From NCBI GenBank assembly GCA_025331565.1, contig JAFREQ010000008.1, forward strand, positions 806,001 to 870,000: 64,000 nt of DNA, given 5' to 3'. Within the stretch, counting starts at the first letter, position 1. Each line of letters opens with the position of its first letter. The position numbers and the translations under genes are program-made. This document shows positions 48,673 to 59,035 of this stretch, one piece after another. The stretch is from Holacanthus passer. Lineage: Eukaryota; Chordata; Actinopteri; Pomacanthidae. The notes under the pieces were generated by a model. That model had not been told where the DNA came from, did not search any database, and saw nothing but the letters and a program-made list of their open reading frames with translations.

Positions 48673-51083
48673 TCCAGTTGTCCACAAAGTATTTTCTAAT
48701 GTAAATAATTTAATTCAGTCATCCTCCTCTCCAGGCCTGTCTGGAAATGTGGCATCTGATGATACCTGTGATGGGTTAATTATATCATTTTATTCATGCA
48801 GTTGCACTTTCCAAAACTGATCTTCAGTAAGAAACATTCAAAAAAGTAAACCTATATTGTCAGCTGTACAGAATGCTTTTTATTTTTTTGTTTGTGTGTT
48901 TTTTAAAGAAAGGTTTTGTGGCTTGTATTTGGAACTTGGCCCTCCTGTGCAGCCCAACCCACGTCTTTGTACAAGAAGTGTATAAAGTTCAGTGGAGGCT
49001 TTTGTCTTGCTCAGTTGGGAGGGCAGCAGCAGACACTGGCAGACCTTCATATATGGACCATGCCAGTGATCTCAGATCATATGTGTGAAATGTGAATTTT
49101 AATTTATGTTTATATACTGTATGATCGATGTTATTCTTTGATTGCAGATGTTTACATGCCGACATTTTGTCACAGGTGACTGATTTATCAAATGTACTAA
49201 GAGGAAGAAATCAGATTTCACAAGCTATTTTTCTAAAAGCATTTGATCAGTTTCTGCATCATAATAATTATAATCCATTTCGCTTTGTTTAGCTTTGCAC
49301 ACTGGTTTGCAGAGATCAGTGTTGAGAGATGTTGCTCACTTGTAGGAAAATCATTTTGGACAAACTCAGGGAAATTATGAAACAAGAATTGAAACATGAT
49401 GAGGTTTCTCTGTGATTCTTTGTTTCTGTAACAGCAAAGAAAAGCGTCTCAATGTGTTTGCCTGCCAAAACACCAAGATTATTAGAAAACTTGAATGCGG
49501 GTAGAATATTGGACTGAGTCATTATTCAGATGGATAATAGACAACAGTGCTACTTAGATACTTTTTCTGCTGACCTCTGTGTTTCACTGTGTGCCACCTA
49601 TATTACACAAGAAAGAGATGGAGAACTCCACTGAGATTGTGTCTTTTGTGCTGGCAGCATATGGCAACATTGGAGACTTAAAATACCTGTATTTCAGCTT
49701 AATGCTCTTATGGTACCTCTCCATATGGGTGGCCAACACAGCTCTTATTATAGTCATATATGTGGACAAAAGGTTGCATGAGCCCATGTATATATTACTA
49801 TGTAATTTATTTGTGAATGAAATAGGTGGCAGCACATCACTGTATCCTCTGATGCTCTCACAGATGTTTTCAGACACCCATGAAGTGACTGTGCCTTGGT
49901 GTTTTCTGCAGATGTGTTATATCTACACATGTGGTTCTGTTGAGTTTTGTAGCTTAGCAGCGATGGCCTACGACAGATATGTCGCTATCTGTTATCCTTT
50001 ACACTACAGCGTCATTATGAATGCAGGAAGAGTTGGTATGATCGTTGTGCTTGTGTGGACGTATTCTTTTATTAACTTTATATTCTCATTTTCATTTGTC
50101 ATTCATTTGAAATTTTGTGGAAATGTCATTGATAAAGTGTTTTGTGACCACCACTTAATAATTAAACTTGCATGTTCAGTTTCAGTACTTAACAGCATAT
50201 CTGACCTGCTTTTTGCCTTTGTGACTGTGGTTATCCCATTTAGTCTCATTTTAGTCTCTTACATGAAGATTTTGGCTGTTTGTCTCAATACCACTAAAGA
50301 AAACAGGCCTAAAGCCGTCTCTACCTGCGTTCCTCAGATTGTCTCACTATCAAACCTGTTTATCGGCTGCATTTTTCACTTTGTTGACTCCAGGTTTGAT
50401 ACGGCCCATGTACCTGATAAAGTACGTGTTATTTTATCTGTGTATCTCCTTATTTTCCAACCAATGATCACTCCTTTTATGTATGGATATAACCAAACAA
50501 AGATAAGACAATCATGTACAAGACTGTTGTTTCATAGAAGGTAAAAATATATTTCTTTATGCTGCAAGAGTCTGTTTCAAACAAGGATGTGTACCTCTGT
50601 TCTGAGGGGAAATAAAACATGATATTTATCTGTAGGGTGTGATTTCAGATCTATAGATAAAAATGATCTAGAAAGTTGCACACATAATGTGCAAACATTA
50701 CGAAAATGTGAAAAGCAGTTTTTGTTGCATTTTTTTTTGCTGCACTTCTGAAATTGCAAAAAAAAATTCATGGATAATTCCTGCGATAATCATCTTAAAA
50801 TATCACCACCACCATCAGAGCTCAGTATCAGACCTGAGTGAGCTCTGTCATTCATTACTGTTTTACTCTATTGTATTTATGCACCTCTGTATGATCAAAA
50901 GTGCAAATGAATACACTTAATTATTAATGGTATCTGGACCTTTACACTTTGTTCTCTTTACTTTTCACACAACATCACATACTGTAGAAAGCAGAGGAAC
51001 TGAGTGCAAATATTTATTCTCATTATTCTTTATCTTGTTCCAAAGAGAAATCAGTTTCTTCTGTATTGGTTCATTCAATTTTG
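48673..51083 (+). repeat. Tandem segmental duplication, unit A
   Basis: Begins TCCAGTTGTCCACAAAGT, and the same phrase restarts at about 51084, marking the head-to-tail junction. Unit A carries one receptor gene and about 0.95 kb of upstream flank. It matches unit B almost base for base outside a 107-bp gap and the transposon in B. Confidence 0.9.
49618..50544 (+). CDS. Odorant receptor, plus-strand pair copy A (intact)
   Basis: 308-aa seven-transmembrane receptor. The frame extends upstream to an ATG at 49579, but the start at 49618 (MENSTEI) is chosen because it matches the family N-terminus and its glycosylation site. Shows LHEPMYILLCN (54-63), MAYDRYVAICYPLHY (DRY 119-121) and a CVPQIVSL segment before TM6. 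The TM7 motif is TPFMY (285-289), so the usual Asn of NPxxY is Thr. It belongs to a third subfamily (LYPLMLSQMFSDTHEV) distinct from the minus-strand receptors. It differs from copy B at four residues: A42, F166, V204, L212. Confidence 0.93.
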   Translation: MENSTEIVSFVLAAYGNIGDLKYLYFSLMLLWYLSIWVANTALIIVIYVDKRLHEPMYILLCNLFVNEIGGSTSLYPLMLSQMFSDTHEVTVPWCFLQMCYIYTCGSVEFCSLAAMAYDRYVAICYPLHYSVIMNAGRVGMIVVLVWTYSFINFIFSFSFVIHLKFCGNVIDKVFCDHHLIIKLACSVSVLNSISDLLFAFVTVVIPFSLILVSYMKILAVCLNTTKENRPKAVSTCVPQIVSLSNLFIGCIFHFVDSRFDTAHVPDKVRVILSVYLLIFQPMITPFMYGYNQTKIRQSCTRLLFHRR

Positions 51084-51191
51084 TCCAGTTGTCCACAAAG
51101 TATTTTCTAATGTAAATCATTTAATTCAGTCATCCTCCTCCCCAGGCCTGTCTGGAAATGTGGCATCTGATGATACCTGTGATGGGTTAAT

Positions 51192-52054
51192 CAGTGGTGG
51201 GTAGAGTAAACAACAACAGTACTCAAGTAAAAGTACTGTTACTTTATAATATAATGATTCAAGTAGAAGTAAAAGTACTCAAAAAATAAGTACTTGAGTA
51301 AGAGTAAAAAAGTACCTAAGTAAGTAAAAAAAACTACTCAAGTAGTGAGTAACTTCAGATGCAATTTCTTACTTCAAAAACAAAAACTGTTTCCACTGAC
51401 ATCAGCTGAGACATTGACCTGTTCCTCAAAGGAGTTTAGCTTGAAGCTAAACAGTAACATCAAATTTGACGGTGTATGATCTCAAACGTTATTATTTATA
51501 TTTATATTATTGCTGGAACAGAAATTTTAACTGACTGACTGTGGTTTTATTCCACACCACGGAGGCTGAAATGTTGACATATAACATTATGCCGGCTTAT
51601 TAAAGTACCGTAACCGGCGCTGAAGCCGGCGGTCGGTACCACCGGGTTAGCCGGCCGGTACCACCGGGTTAGCCGGCTAGCTCGGTGAGACGCCGGCGGT
51701 TCATCTTCTGCCATGTTGTTGAGCTACAGTGAGGTGAAGGAGGGCCGTGGAGGGGCGGGGCACACCTCCGTCCACCTGCGGTGCTGCCGCTGTGATTGGT
51801 TAAGGATGTGTCCCTCAGCCGAGAGCTGCAGAGCTGCGTCTGAGCTCATCTCAATTTATTTATAGATAAATTAATGTGACGACAAGCACGTAGCCCAAAG
51901 TAACGGAGTAAAAGTACATATATTTCCTCACAAATTTACTCGAGTAAGAGCAAAAGTATTCTGCAAAATAACTACTCTTAAAAGTACAATTTATCAAAAA
52001 AAATACTCAAGTTCATGTAACGGAGTAAATGTAACGCGGTACTACCCACCACTG
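51192..52054. mobile_element. Non-autonomous hAT transposon
   Basis: Perfect 13-bp terminal inverted repeats CAGTGGTGGGTAG / CTACCCACCACTG are flanked by a perfect 8-bp target duplication GGGTTAAT (51184-51191 and 52055-52062). The empty site is visible in duplication unit A (near 48773). The 863-bp body has no transposase frame. Subterminal regions carry many copies of AAGTA/TACTC motifs. The GC-rich core has two 22-bp direct repeats (51634-51677, containing CGGTACCACCGGGTTAG). The 8-bp duplication and CAGTG-type ends are diagnostic of the hAT superfamily. Confidence 0.93.
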
Positions 52055-52795
52055 GGGTTAATTATATCATTTTATTCATGCAGTTGCACTTTCCAAAACT
52101 GATCTTCAGTAAGAAACATTCAAAAAAGTAAACCTATATTGTCAGCTGTACAGAATGCTTTTATTTTTTTTGTTTGTGTGTGTTTTTTAAAGAAAGGTTT
52201 TGTGGCTTGTATTTGGAACTTGGCCCTCCTGTGCAGCCCAACCCACCTCTTTGTACAAGAAGTGTATAAAGTTCAGTGGAGGCTTTTGTCTTGCTCAGTT
52301 GGGAGGGCAGCAGCAGACACTGGCAGACCTTCATATATGGACCATACCAGTGATCTCAGATCATATGTGTGAAATGTGAATTTTAATTTATGTTTATGTA
52401 CTGTGTGATCGATGTTATTCTTTGATTGCAGATGTTTACATGCCGACATTTTGTCACAGGTGACTGATTTATCAAATGTACTAAGAGGAAGAAATCAGAT
52501 TTCACAAGCTATTTTTCTAAAAGCATTTGATCAGGTTCTGCATCATAATAATTATAATCCATTTCGCTTTGTTTAGCTTTGCACACTGGTTTGCAGAGAT
52601 CAGTGTTGAGAGATGTTGCTCACTTGTAGGAAAAATCATTTTGGACAAACTCAGGGAAATTATGAAACAGGAATTGAAACATGATGAGGTTTCTCTGTGA
52701 TTCTTTGTTTCTGTAACAGCAAAGAAAAGCGTCTCAATGTGTTTCTGCTGACCTCTGTGTTTCACTGTGTGCTACCTATATTACACAAGAAAGAG

Positions 52796-53722
52796 ATGGA
52801 GAACTCCACTGAGATTGTGTCTTTTGTGCTGGCAGCATATGGCAACATTGGAGACTTAAAATACCTGTATTTCAGCTTAATGCTTTTATGGTACCTCTCC
52901 ATATGGGTGGCCAACACAGTTCTTATTATAGTCATATATGTGGACAAAAGGTTGCATGAGCCCATGTATATATTACTATGTAATTTATTTGTGAATGAAA
53001 TAGGTGGCAGCACATCACTGTATCCTCTGATGCTCTCACAGATGTTTTCAGACACCCATGAAGTGACTGTGCCTTGGTGTTTTCTGCAGATGTGTTATAT
53101 CTACACATGTGGTTCTGTTGAGTTTTGTAGCTTAGCAGCGATGGCCTACGACAGATATGTCGCTATCTGTTATCCTTTACACTACAGCGTCATTATGAAC
53201 GCAGGAAGAGTTGGTATGATCGTTGTGCTTGTGTGGACATATTCTTTTATTAACTTTATATTCTCATTTTCATTTGTCATTCATTTGAAACTTTGTGGAA
53301 ATGTCATTGATAAAGTGTTTTGTGACCACCACTTAATAATTAAACTTGCATGTTCAGTTTCAGTACTTAACAGCATATCTGACCTGCTTTTTGCCTTTGT
53401 GACTATGGTTATCCCATTTAGTCTCATTTCAGTCTCTTACATGAAGATTTTGGCTGTTTGTCTCAATACCACTAAAGAAAACAGGCCTAAAGCCGTCTCT
53501 ACCTGCGTTCCTCAGATTGTCTCACTATCAAACCTGTTTATCGGCTGCATTTTTCACTTTGTTGACTCCAGGTTTGATACGGCCCATGTACCTGATAAAG
53601 TACGTGTTATTTTATCTGTGTATCTCCTTATTTTCCAACCAATGATCACTCCTTTTATGTATGGATATAACCAAACAAAGATAAGACAATCATGTACAAG
53701 ACTGTTGTTTCATAGAAGGTAA
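52796..53722 (+). CDS. Odorant receptor, plus-strand pair copy B (intact)
   Basis: 308-aa near-twin of the receptor at 49.6 kb: by eye the coding sequences differ at 7 of 927 bases, four changing an amino acid (A42V, F166L, V204M, L212S). It shares DRY at 119-121 and the TPFMY variant of the TM7 motif. The frame is open back to an ATG at 52697 only because a 107-bp deletion brought it in frame; the homologous start at 52796 is preferred. The hAT element ends about 740 bp upstream of this start and could affect its regulation. Confidence 0.93.
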   Translation: MENSTEIVSFVLAAYGNIGDLKYLYFSLMLLWYLSIWVANTVLIIVIYVDKRLHEPMYILLCNLFVNEIGGSTSLYPLMLSQMFSDTHEVTVPWCFLQMCYIYTCGSVEFCSLAAMAYDRYVAICYPLHYSVIMNAGRVGMIVVLVWTYSFINFIFSFSFVIHLKLCGNVIDKVFCDHHLIIKLACSVSVLNSISDLLFAFVTMVIPFSLISVSYMKILAVCLNTTKENRPKAVSTCVPQIVSLSNLFIGCIFHFVDSRFDTAHVPDKVRVILSVYLLIFQPMITPFMYGYNQTKIRQSCTRLLFHRR

Positions 53723-54617
53723 AAATATATTTCTTTATGCTGCAAGAGTCTGTTTCAAACAAGGATGTGTACCTCTGTTCTGAGGGGAAATAAAACATGA
53801 TATTTATCTGTAGGGTGTGATTTCAGATCTATAGATAAAAATGATCTAGAAAGTTGCACACATAATGTGCAAACATTACGAAAATGTGTAAAGCAGTTTT
53901 TGTTGCATGTTTTTTTTTTTTTTTTGCTGCACTTCTGAAATTGCAAAAAAAAATTCATGGATAATTCCTGCGATGATCAGCTTAAAATATCACCACCACC
54001 ACCACCAGAGCTCAGTATCAGACCTGAGTGAGCTCTGCCATTCATTACTGATTTTCTCCATTGTATTTATGCACCTCTGTATGATCAAAAGTGCAAATGA
54101 ATTCACTTAATTATTAATGGTATCTGGACCTTTGTACTTTCCTTCTTTTTACTTTTCACACAACATCACATACTGTAGAAAGCAGAGGAACTGAGTGCAA
54201 ATATTTATTCTCATTATTCTTTATCTTGTTCCAAAGAGAAATTAGTTTCTTCTGTATTGGTTCATTCACCGTTTGACAGTTTGATGTCATATGTAAAAGG
54301 GATTGTAGCAAGATTGGATCCATCACACAAAGCTTTTTTTAATCAAGGTGTAAAGGAGGAAAATTGATGTACATACATATACATATACATATACATACAC
54401 ATACTCTACTTTTGTATTTCCTGTTTATTTTTTCTAGACTAACATCTCCTGTAAGTTCACTTCCTGCCTATAGTGTTTCTTTCCAGTCCTGATTAACCAC
54501 ACCTGTGCTCCTTCACCTGGCCCTGGTCTTGACCCGAGTCAACCCCCATGATATAAATGCCATCAATTAATCACCACATCACAATAATGTATCGTCTGTC
54601 TCTTCCTCTCCTCTCAG
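53723..54617. other. 3' flank of receptor B and intergenic region
   Basis: The unit B duplication continues to about 54269. A short ACATAT-type simple repeat lies at 54371-54404. A pyrimidine-rich stretch ending CTCTCAG at 54617 is the acceptor of the candidate exon that follows. Confidence 0.5.
54371..54404. repeat. ACATAT-type simple repeat
   Basis: Alternating ACATAC/ACATAT units just after the end of duplication unit B. Confidence 0.8.
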
Positions 54618-54847
54618 GGAACGACCTCCACCTGGATGCAGGCGCCCGGCTGCTGAGCCCTGATGTAGAGCTGGAGCAGGGCCCGCTCTGCCTCCTCTTC
54701 TCCCACCAGCTGCAGGGGGAGGCACCGGGGAGCCCGAGGGTCCTGCTCATTGACGGTGATCTGGAGGAGACCCTGCTGTGGTCTCTCAGAGGACACCGGG
54801 GAGGGGGGAGCCACACCATCCTGCCCCAAAGTCCCAAGGAGTATCAG
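54618..54847 (+). CDS. Isolated candidate coding exon, gene unknown
   Basis: A 230-base GC-rich block open in one frame, with a strong polypyrimidine tract and AG before it and CAG/GTAAGT after it. It would encode about 76 residues (from GNDLHLDAGARLL to SPKEYQ), starting with 2 bases of a split codon and ending in phase 0. The composition contrasts sharply with the AT-rich flanks, as expected of a real exon. I do not recognise the protein. No partner exon was found within the window; a possible one near 55741 is in repeat-like sequence. The donor lies at the edge of hAT-type repeat sequence. It could be a lone exon of a large-intron gene, a relic, or a chance open block. Confidence 0.4.
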
Positions 54848-54849
54848 GT

Positions 54850-55550
54850 AAGTACATTTAAATGCTGGTTCAAGTACTACACCTAAGTACAAATTTAAGA
54901 TACTTGTACTTTGCTTGGGTCTTCCAATCCACCACATCTCAGTGCTTTTTACTGCACAACATTTTTCTGACAGCTTTAGTTACTAGTTACTTTACAAATT
55001 TAGATTTTTGTGTACTTCTAATATGTTTTTTATAAATTATCCTGCCCAACACGTTTATTTAAGTACAGCTGAAATTATTGGTTGATTAATCAATTTCATG
55101 GTTCCAGCTTCACAAATGTTAAGATTTGCTATATTTTTGTACTATTTTTCAGACAAAACAAAGATGTCACTTTGGATTCTGGGTAATTGTGATGACATTC
55201 CTCACTATTTTCTGGATTTTCTGGAACAATCAGTTGATTAATGGAGAAAACAATCAGCAGATTAATTCGTAATGAAAATAATCATTAGCTCCACCTCAAC
55301 CAACTACAACAGTAAAATCCTGCTTTTACATTCATGAATCAGTAATCATCATCTAATGATAGGATATAGAATAGTATAACAATCACGAGGGGTCATTTTT
55401 CTGGATTGAGTACTTTTACTTGTAATACTTTAATACATACTTACATAGTTTTACTTAAGTAACTTTTTCAAGACAGGACTTTTACTTGTAAGAGATTATA
55501 GAGTGTGAGTGAGTACTTTTACTCAAGTAAAAGTAAAACAGAAATGAAGT
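54850..55550. mobile_element. Degenerate hAT-type repeat with nested insertion
   Basis: The left part (AGTACATTTA, TACTTGTACTTTGC, GACAGCTTTAGTTACTAG) and the right part (TGAGTACTTTTACTTG, AGGACTTTTACTTGTAA, ACTCAAGTAAAAGTA) resemble the ends of a very common teleost hAT repeat, known from memory. They are separated by about 230 bases (55065-55295) of a different repeat bounded by TTGATTAAT / AGATTAATTC sequences. Termini are eroded and no target duplication was found. Confidence 0.6.
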
Positions 55551-56537
55551 GCCTGCTAGATTAGCTGAGAAACCACTTGTACAGATGCTAATTATCACTG
55601 CAGTACTCATTTACATCAACATGTGGTGGAGAACATAGTTTTTCAGATATATATAAAAAGCTAATAGTTTTATAGAAAGACTGGTCTTATTTATAAAATT
55701 GTTGCGTACCAGTTGTGTACTTCTATTTGTCTCTCTGTAGAGGGCGCTGCAGTATCACAAACAATATGCTCAGAAAGGTGTCAGGAGATTTTTACAGATG
55801 TGAGGCAGAAAAACAAAAAGCCCTCTAATTTCAAGCTGGAATATTTATTTATTTGTTTACCACATGTTGGTATGTTGGACCTTCATCAGGTAACAGATGT
55901 TTGGCAAACAGCATCACTATTAATCCTAACTGAGGAACTATTATCAGAAAGTTATGTGGCTATTTGATTTCTGTTTTGGTGAGCAACATACACAAACACT
56001 TATTAAACGTAGGCAAAATGTTCTGCACATTTACACAGAATAACTTGTTCTTCTATTATTAAAGCAGCTAAACTGTGTTTTAATCAGAATAAAGACACAA
56101 AACAAAAAGGCTATTATCAAGAACATTTAGGATTGTAGAATTTGTGTCGTTCATGTTGGCCAAATTTCCTTCCAAGCAGCACAATGTTGCCTGTGTGTCA
56201 CTTCTAATGTCTATAAAGTCATGCGTCAAGTATTTTCGCTGGCGCGCCTTAAGGTTCAGGCAGTAAGTGAAAGCATTATGGCCCACATTTGTTTTAGGTG
56301 GTAAAAAAAAATACTTTGCAGGAACCCGTGCTTTCACTTCTGCTGCATTACTGAACAATAAATATCAGGTACATGTTGACAAAACAGTCTGAACTCAATG
56401 TCCACTTACCCTGAGATTAAGACTGTTTTGTCAACTGCTGTTTGCAAGGTCAGATATTTAATGCCAAATTCAACATGCACATGATCTAATCTGTTGACAC
56501 AAACCACAGGGCTCACTGCATTACAAACCTTATCGCG
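55551..56537. other. Intergenic region
   Basis: AT-rich. 55740-55900 looks repeat-like (AGAGGGCGCTGCAG and GGACCTTCATCAGG phrases). No gene is seen. Confidence 0.4.
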
Positions 56538-58171
56538 TTTATTCAAACTGTGTACATACAACAGGCTTATCTCATTTAAAAAAACAAGTAAAAAAAGACA
56601 AATGAGTATCCCCATAAATACAATATGCCTTTAAAAAACAGTCTGTGTTTACTTTGTAGGTTGCATATGTTCCGATAAAAAGCCCCACACACGCACACTC
56701 ATATTCCTTCTGAAAACTTGGTACAAGACAAACACATCAGTCTGGTATCATTAACACTGGCAGATCTCAGCTGCCCGAAGACAATTACACAGAATACTTT
56801 TGCCTTGTTAGGTAAAAACTTGATGGACAAGAGATGACTCATGTGTAGTGGAGTGTTGCCCTGTTTCCTAACTCAATCCGTTAACCAGGGTTTGAGGTAT
56901 GTAGTACATTCACATGAGAAATGTGACATTTCTTGTATACAAACTCCTTTCACAACATGCTGTGGAGATTGGTGCATAGTGTGGATTTAGGACACAGCTT
57001 TATAGATCAAAAATAACTAGAATACTAGGTCTATAAGGCCATAATGTGAGTCTTCCCTCATTGCTGCAGGGTCTTTCCATTCATTTACACATGATGGATG
57101 TGGAAAACATGTGTTACATGACAAGAAATAAAGACCTCTGGCAATCACATGCTGTCTCAGTATGGATAAAAACAAATTTTTCCCCACAAGAATTCCTGCT
57201 GGTTTAAATATTTAGTGAGAGAAATACATTTCTGATTCAGTTCAAATAGCCAGTCTCTTGCATGCAACAGTGGATTATCAATGGGGCTAAATCACTGGTT
57301 TCCTTTTTGTCATCAATAATGTATTAACATTGACAACACAGAAGACATTATCATTCTAAATGTTTCTCAGTTAAATTGAATGTCGAGTTCCCACTGAAAT
57401 TTAAACTAGTCAGGTTTCAGAAAATAAACTGCTTCAATCCTGAACTACACTTTTGAGTTGAGTTGTTTTAGTAACAGGATCATTTAGTTGACAGGTTTCT
57501 ATTAAATTAAAATGTTTCCAATCATTTAAAAAAATATTATGAACTTCTCACTTCTGCAAAGTCTATGTTCAACTTCACACAATCAAGTTTGTTCTAATAA
57601 GCTGCAGTATTATCTCCAGTGATTCAGACCCAGATAAAACACTCCACCTCTTCTGAACACAGCACAGTCTGTCTCCAAATGAAAAAATATTCCCACATGG
57701 TCATGACCTTTGACCCCCTTTCTGGCATTTCAATGATTCAGAACATCAAAACATAAATCCTGTTTCCAGACGGAGAGAAAATAAATGTAGTTTCTCTGTG
57801 TTTTGAAGGCTGGTGTAAGATCAGACACTGCAATAATGATCCAATAAAAACTCTAAAATGCTCAGTCCGCTTGTGAAAAACATTTAACACTTCAAGTGAA
57901 ATTATATGGGAGTTAAGGCAGCTTCAGTTACATTGGATAGAATACAGGCATGAATGTGTACTGTCGTCTTTATCCAGGATAAAATAACATTAAAAATCCT
58001 GAGCAACCATTTCCATCCCGTACAGATTAAATCTGGATCCTTGAAATGGTGCTTTGGATGTCTTAAAAGCTCAAAAAAGTCTTTTGGATAGGGGATCCAA
58101 CAGTCGAGGGACCACACACAGAGACAAACAATGAGCTGTTGTGTCTTCAATGCAGAGAGTGAGAGAGGACT

Positions 58172-58208
<37 letters not shown>

Positions 58209-59035
58209 TGGCTGTTTGATCCAGGTCATCCTGTGGTGAATCAGTCATTTTTAACACTTTTAACCTTAGCTGTGCAAACCAATACATAACTTCATTCACC
58301 TTCGGAGTGAACATTCAATACAGGAGCAAATACTCAACAGTCTGAAAACATTAAAAAATAAAGTAAAAAAAAACTGAAATAAAAGTTTTTGATTTCTGGG
58401 CAGCCACTTGGCACATAATGGCAGAGTCATGAGTTGATGCAATAGTCCTCAGATTAAAACAGGTGAGATTGTGCTCTGCAATGACCTATTGAAGAAGTTC
58501 AGTCTTTAGTTAAAAAGCAGAGTACCGTCAAATATACATGAATAATCCAGGCCTCCCTAATTCATGAATTCACAGTCAGAGGGTGTGGCTGCTGTAGGGA
58601 TTTACCCTTTGACCTTTTTGCTGCAGCATGGACACAAGGCCACACTTTCTTGACCCATCAGTCTTTTCTGTTGTGGTGTTTTCTCACCAGAGTAGTAAGG
58701 AAGTACATTCAAATTGTAACATTAAAAAGGATATAATCAATAATATGCAGGAAGTTTCATATTAAAAGTAACTTCACCAGTCCAGGGACCAGTAGGACCA
58801 TTTGCACCAAAGATAATCCAAAGATGTAAATGTCAGATATATATGGAAAATTTGTCCAGCTTCTATAGATTAAAGTTTGGTTGTGTGTCCAAAAGCCTGA
58901 ATTGCTGTCACAACCTGAAAACACAAAAATGCAAAAATATGTCCAAAATAGTATTAAATGAAAGCTATTTGACCTCATTTACATGGTTATTATATCCAAA
59001 AATCCGTGGCTTTGTGCCTTTTCATCCTCCAAACT
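56538..59035 (-). other. fzd7: Probable 3' UTR of fzd7
   Basis: No coding sequence. On the minus strand a canonical AATAAA (TTTATT at 56538-56543 on the plus strand) is a plausible end for fzd7 transcripts. A (GT)n microsatellite sits at 58174-58203. The extent of the UTR is inferred from position only. Confidence 0.35.
58174..58203. repeat. (GT)n microsatellite
   Basis: Fifteen perfect GT units within the probable fzd7 3' UTR. Confidence 0.92.

Larger units (their letters stand above)
51084..54269 (+). repeat. Tandem segmental duplication, unit B (interrupted)
   Basis: Second copy of the 48673-51083 unit. It ends at TTGGTTCATTCA, where sequence diverges. It contains the 863-bp hAT insertion and lacks 107 bp that unit A has at 49460-49566, explaining its different length. 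Confidence 0.9.

Noticed and set aside
52697..52795. Upstream start of receptor B at 52697
   Set aside because: It exists only because of the 107-bp deletion; the copy A start and family N-termini support 52796.
54618..54837. Minus-strand open frames over the GC-rich block at 54.6-54.9 kb
   Set aside because: They are shadows of the GC-rich block. The plus strand has the proper acceptor and donor; the minus strand has no matching splice signals.
55739..55800. Second exon for the orphan gene starting AGGGCGCTGCAG
   Set aside because: An acceptor-like CTGTAG precedes it, but the sequence looks like a dispersed repeat, the donor is weak and the frame closes soon.
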